A stretch of DNA of 8,931 nucleotides. It comes from Pseudomonadota bacterium. GTDB taxonomy: Bacteria; Bdellovibrionota_B; Oligoflexia; Silvanigrellales; Silvanigrellaceae. Positions 5,903-8,931 of the stretch are shown one piece after another. The first letter of the stretch is position 1. Each line of letters begins with the position of its first letter. The translations under genes were made by a program, and so were the position numbers. A model generated the notes under the pieces. It did not search any database and had not been told where the DNA came from. It saw only the letters and a program-made list of their open reading frames with translations. Where the stretch lies: NCBI GenBank assembly GCA_027490595.1, contig JAIXXU010000133.1, positions 1-8,931 on the forward strand. Reading direction: 5' to 3'.

Positions 5903-7636
5903 ATGACGTCCGATGTGGAGCAAATCTCCTCCAGTTCACTCATTAAGATTCTCGTTCAAAAGCATAAAGCTGTGGAAAATAAAATCATTGACTTATTGCA
6001 GTTGCACGCAAACGAAACTGAAGAACATCTTTCTCAACTCTTGTTAGAAGAAGAGATTTTGAATGAAAACGATCTGTTGCAGGCTTTCTCGCAAGTTTAT
6101 GAAATTCCCTTCAAAGAAACTATTCCATTTTCAGAACTCAATCCTCAACTTGTAAAAAATTTAAGCATTCAATTTTGTCAACAGTATTTAATTATTCCTC
6201 TGTATGCTGATGATTTTTCTGTTACTTTAGCGGTCAACAACCCCTATTGCAGTGAAACATGTGATGCTCTCCAAACTATTGTAAAAAAACAAGTGACAAA
6301 AATTTTATGTCCTAAAAGCACAATTGAAGCGGCTATTAACAGTATGTTTGAGCGTCTTGACCTAAGCGATCAAAATCAAGGAAATTTGTCTCATGAGGAG
6401 GAGGTTGACGACATTGAAGGCTTGGACGTTGCTCAAGATCTTTTGCAAAACACTGATGAAGCTCCCGTTCGCAAAGAAGTGTCTACAATTATTAGAAGAG
6501 GAATCACAGAGAAAGCTTCGGATATTCATATTGAACCCTTTGAAGATCGTGTTTCTGTTAGATTTCGTATTGATGGGCGATTAAAAGAAGTAAGAATTAT
6601 TCCTAAAAAGTACCAATCAAGCGTATCAACTCGAATCAAAATTCTTGCCAAACTGAATATTGCTGAAAGTAGAATCCCACAAGATGGACGAATTACACTC
6701 AGGGTAGGTAGTAGAAATATTGACCTTCGTGTCAGCACTCTTCCCATAAAATTTGGTGAGCGAATTGTTCTAAGAATTTTAGATAAGTCAGGCGGTTTAC
6801 CGGAGCTTGATAAAATCGGGATGCCTTCTGAACTTTTGAAAACGTTTAAAAATTTAGTTCAACAACAGCATGGCATTGTTCTCGTTACTGGTCCTACAGG
6901 TTCAGGAAAAACGACAACCCTTGCCTCAGCCCTGATGAGTATTAACAAGCCAGATGTAAGCATTATTACTGTAGAAGATCCTGTAGAAATACAACTTCCA
7001 GGAGTATGCCAGGTAGAAGTGAATGAACGAGCAGGGCTATCTTTTGCGGCGGCGTTACGTTCAATTTTAAGACAAAACCCGAATATTATTCTTATTGGTG
7101 AAATACGTGATGCTGAAACAGCAAAGATAGCAGTCCAAGCCTCGATCACAGGACACCTGGTTTTTAGCACTCTTCATACAAACGACACAGCATCTTCTGT
7201 TACAAGGCTAGTTGATTTCGGTATTGAATCCTTTCAAATTACCACAGCTGTTTTGGGCATTTTAGCTGTGAGACTTATTCGCCGTTTATGTAGGAATTGT
7301 AAAGAAGAAACTATTTATAATGACGAGCAACTTAATTTACTTGGAATTTCTTCAGAAACAGCAAGCAAATATAAAGTTTATAAAGCACATAACGGAGGCT
7401 GTAATGAGTGTCGAAATACTGGTTATTCAGGACGCCTAGGAATTTATGAGTTGCTAGTTTTTGATGAAGAAATAAGAACTTTTGTCTTAAATAGTTCTGA
7501 TGGAGCAAGCCTAAAAAGACTTTGTATGAGCCGAGGCATGAAAACTTTGCGTGACAGCGCTCAAGAAAGGTTTTTACAAGGGGACACAAGCCTAGAGGAA
7601 GCTTTATATGGAACACAAGAAGAAAGCCACTCATGA
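5903..7636 (+). CDS. gspE: T2SS assembly ATPase GspE
   Basis: This cytoplasmic hexameric ATPase drives pseudopilus assembly through GspF and the platform. From 5903 it has 577 residues (579 from the alternative ATG at 5897; residue numbers here follow the longer form). An N-terminal T2SSE-N/MshEN-type domain spans about 15-150, followed by an acidic linker (HEEEVDDIEGLD). The N2 region has the ASDIHIEP motif (207-214) and PQDGRI. The C-terminal motor has Walker A GPTGSGKTT (332-340), Asp box ITVEDPVE (357-364), Walker B NIILIGEIRD (396-405) and His box GHLVFSTLHTND (419-430). Four cysteines in two CxxC pairs (465/468 and 502/505) form the zinc-binding module typical of GspE/PilB. All catalytic motifs are intact and the length is normal. 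It begins 12 nt after gspD, and its TGA forms part of the gspF ribosome site. Confidence 0.97.
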   Translation: MTSDVEQISSSSLIKILVQKHKAVENKIIDLLQLHANETEEHLSQLLLEEEILNENDLLQAFSQVYEIPFKETIPFSELNPQLVKNLSIQFCQQYLIIPLYADDFSVTLAVNNPYCSETCDALQTIVKKQVTKILCPKSTIEAAINSMFERLDLSDQNQGNLSHEEEVDDIEGLDVAQDLLQNTDEAPVRKEVSTIIRRGITEKASDIHIEPFEDRVSVRFRIDGRLKEVRIIPKKYQSSVSTRIKILAKLNIAESRIPQDGRITLRVGSRNIDLRVSTLPIKFGERIVLRILDKSGGLPELDKIGMPSELLKTFKNLVQQQHGIVLVTGPTGSGKTTTLASALMSINKPDVSIITVEDPVEIQLPGVCQVEVNERAGLSFAAALRSILRQNPNIILIGEIRDAETAKIAVQASITGHLVFSTLHTNDTASSVTRLVDFGIESFQITTAVLGILAVRLIRRLCRNCKEETIYNDEQLNLLGISSETASKYKVYKAHNGGCNECRNTGYSGRLGIYELLVFDEEIRTFVLNSSDGASLKRLCMSRGMKTLRDSAQERFLQGDTSLEEALYGTQEESHS

Positions 7637-7648
7637 GGAAAAAAACAC

Positions 7649-8878
7649 ATGCCTCTTTTTAACTACAAAGGACAACAATCTAGCACAGGAAAACAGACCA
7701 AAGGAACACTAGAAGCTGAATCACTTCGTGAAGCAAAACTCAAACTTCGTAAAATGAATATTCTTGTTCTGAACATCCAGGAAAATACTAGAACTAAAAC
7801 TGCAGAAGGAAAAGGTGGCTTTCTTGCTTCATTGAATCGAAAACCACCTAAAATGGAAGACATTGCCATAGCCACAAAACAGTTTTCTATCTTGCTCAAA
7901 TCAGCGGTAGACATCAATGATGCCTTACGGGCAGTCAGCCAGCAGGTTGAAAACGAAGAACTTTCTTGCATATATATTCGTGTTCGAGAATTAGTTTCAG
8001 AAGGAAAATCATTGTCAGCAGCTCATACGCCATTCGCTAAAATTTTTGGCTCCATTTATATCAACATGATTGGCGCTGCAGAAAAAGCAGGCGCATTGCC
8101 ATTGGTCATGCAAAGACTCTCCGAGTTTATTGAGTACCAAATTGACATACGTAGAAAAATTGTGGGCGCCCTAACCTATCCAGCCTTAATGGTTGTTATG
8201 GCAATTGGCGTGGTGATTTACCTGTTTGTAAAAATTATGCCACAAATGACCAAATCATTTACTGCGTTAAAGGTAACTTTGCCCTGGTACACGATACTGA
8301 TGAATAATGTCTCTGCGTGGATGATTCAGTGGTGGGTAGTTTGTCTTTCCATTCTTGTTGGTTCCATTGTTAGTATTTTCACATGGTCAAAATCTCCCAA
8401 GGGTAAAGAATCCTTAGACAGATTTTTATATCGAGCTCCCATATTTGGAATTTTAATTCAAAAAGTGACCGTGTCTCGTTTTTCCAAAACACTTTCTACA
8501 GTCCTATCAAGTGGCGTTAGAATTGTTGAAGCTCTTGAACTTACAAAAAAAGTTGTTGGAAACGTCGTGATGGAAAAAGCCCTAGAAGAAGCTATCAACA
8601 GAGTCCAGGATGGAGATAAACTTGCCGCAGCACTAGAAAAAACGGGGCAATTTCCCGTAATGGTTATTCATATGTTAAGAACTGGTGAGAAAACAGGCAA
8701 AATGGAAGAAATGCTAACAAATATTGCACAGGTATATGATGACGATGTCAATAATCAAATTATGGCTACAACCCGTCTCATTGAACCTGCTATGATGCTC
8801 TTTATGGCTGGCGTTGTATTTATGATGGTAATGGCAATTATTGGGCCGATGATGTCTGCTATGAACCAACTTAATTAG
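7649..8878 (+). CDS. gspF: T2SS inner-membrane platform protein GspF
   Basis: This 409-residue polytopic protein is the core of the inner-membrane platform and transmits GspE motion to the growing pseudopilus. A short N-terminal region (PLFNYKG, common in the family) is followed by two repeated T2SSF domains, about 72-195 and 275-398. Each ends its cytoplasmic part with a related motif: IGAAEKAGALPLVMQRL (141-157) and LRTGEKTGKMEEML (343-356). Three membrane helices are visible at about 173-196, 222-246 and 379-402. Length and layout are those of standard GspF/PilC. TGAGGAA at 7634-7640 supplies the ribosome site about 9 nt before the ATG and overlaps the gspE stop, so the genes are probably co-translated. 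Confidence 0.97.
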   Translation: MPLFNYKGQQSSTGKQTKGTLEAESLREAKLKLRKMNILVLNIQENTRTKTAEGKGGFLASLNRKPPKMEDIAIATKQFSILLKSAVDINDALRAVSQQVENEELSCIYIRVRELVSEGKSLSAAHTPFAKIFGSIYINMIGAAEKAGALPLVMQRLSEFIEYQIDIRRKIVGALTYPALMVVMAIGVVIYLFVKIMPQMTKSFTALKVTLPWYTILMNNVSAWMIQWWVVCLSILVGSIVSIFTWSKSPKGKESLDRFLYRAPIFGILIQKVTVSRFSKTLSTVLSSGVRIVEALELTKKVVGNVVMEKALEEAINRVQDGDKLAAALEKTGQFPVMVIHMLRTGEKTGKMEEMLTNIAQVYDDDVNNQIMATTRLIEPAMMLFMAGVVFMMVMAIIGPMMSAMNQLN

Positions 8879-8881
8879 GAG
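8877..8881 (+). promoter_or_regulatory. Ribosome binding site of the gene after gspF
   Basis: AGGAG overlaps the gspF stop codon (TAG at 8876-8878) and lies 6 nt before ATG at 8888. This is a near-ideal site and supports a real start for the truncated last gene. Confidence 0.7.
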
Positions 8882-8887
8882 TTTAAT

Positions 8888-8931
8888 ATGAAGATTTTGA
8901 TCCCGAAATTTACAAAGTTTTTTTCATTAGA
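8888..8931 (+). CDS. Start of the next operon gene, probably major pseudopilin GspG (partial, off the right edge)
   Basis: Fourteen complete codons are visible (MKILIPKFTKFFSL), 9 nt after gspF and behind a strong ribosome site. In T2SS operons gspG commonly follows gspF, and a basic, short N-terminal leader is compatible with a prepilin. The diagnostic prepilin peptidase motif (G-F-T-L-x-E type) has not yet appeared within the visible residues, so if this is GspG the leader is at least 14 residues, longer than in many homologues. Identification rests on position rather than on sequence. Confidence 0.5.
   Translation, partial: MKILIPKFTKFFSL

Noticed and set aside
6859..7170. Minus-strand open frame of 103 codons
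   Set aside because: It lies opposite the Walker A to Walker B part of gspE and has no credible features; the same holds for the minus-strand frames at 7332-7634 and 7663-7971.
5897..7636. Type IV pilus (pilB/pilC) rather than T2SS identity for the ATPase and platform genes
   Set aside because: The families are related, but linkage to two GspC-like genes and a GspD with N0-N3 and the gspC-D-E-F order favours T2SS.

Overview
The window holds the first half of a type II secretion system (T2SS) operon on the plus strand. A divergently transcribed regulator, cut by the left edge, lies on the minus strand. The DNA is AT-rich (roughly 35-40% GC by eye, not computed). The gspC-D-E-F-(G) order, the secretin with N0-N3 domains, and an NtrC-family AAA+ regulator point to a Gram-negative, didermic bacterium. 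A member of the former Deltaproteobacteria or the Bdellovibrionota/Oligoflexia is my best guess, but nothing in the window fixes the taxon.

Layout: 1-1308 (minus) encodes most of a stand-alone AAA+ enhancer-binding-protein homologue with a Fis-type helix-turn-helix. Its region corresponding to the sigma-54-contacting GAFTGA loop is degenerate, and its sensor II arginine is replaced. Positions 1309-1671 are a 363-bp AT-rich divergent intergenic region with a repeated AGCRTTGAAA element and a small palindrome. From 1672 to the right edge six plus-strand genes are packed with 4-bp overlaps or 9-12-bp gaps: two consecutive GspC-like proteins, the secretin GspD, the ATPase GspE, the platform protein GspF, and the first 14 codons of what is probably gspG.

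The genes form one machine. GspD makes the outer-membrane channel. GspC links the channel to the inner-membrane platform. GspE powers pseudopilus assembly through GspF, and GspG would be the major pseudopilin. The regulator sits back-to-back with the operon and is a natural candidate to control it, but this is inferred from position only.

I do not see a wholly new system. The two points that stand out are the tandem pair of divergent GspC paralogues, each with its own HR and PDZ domain and a conserved cysteine pair, and the atypical regulator.
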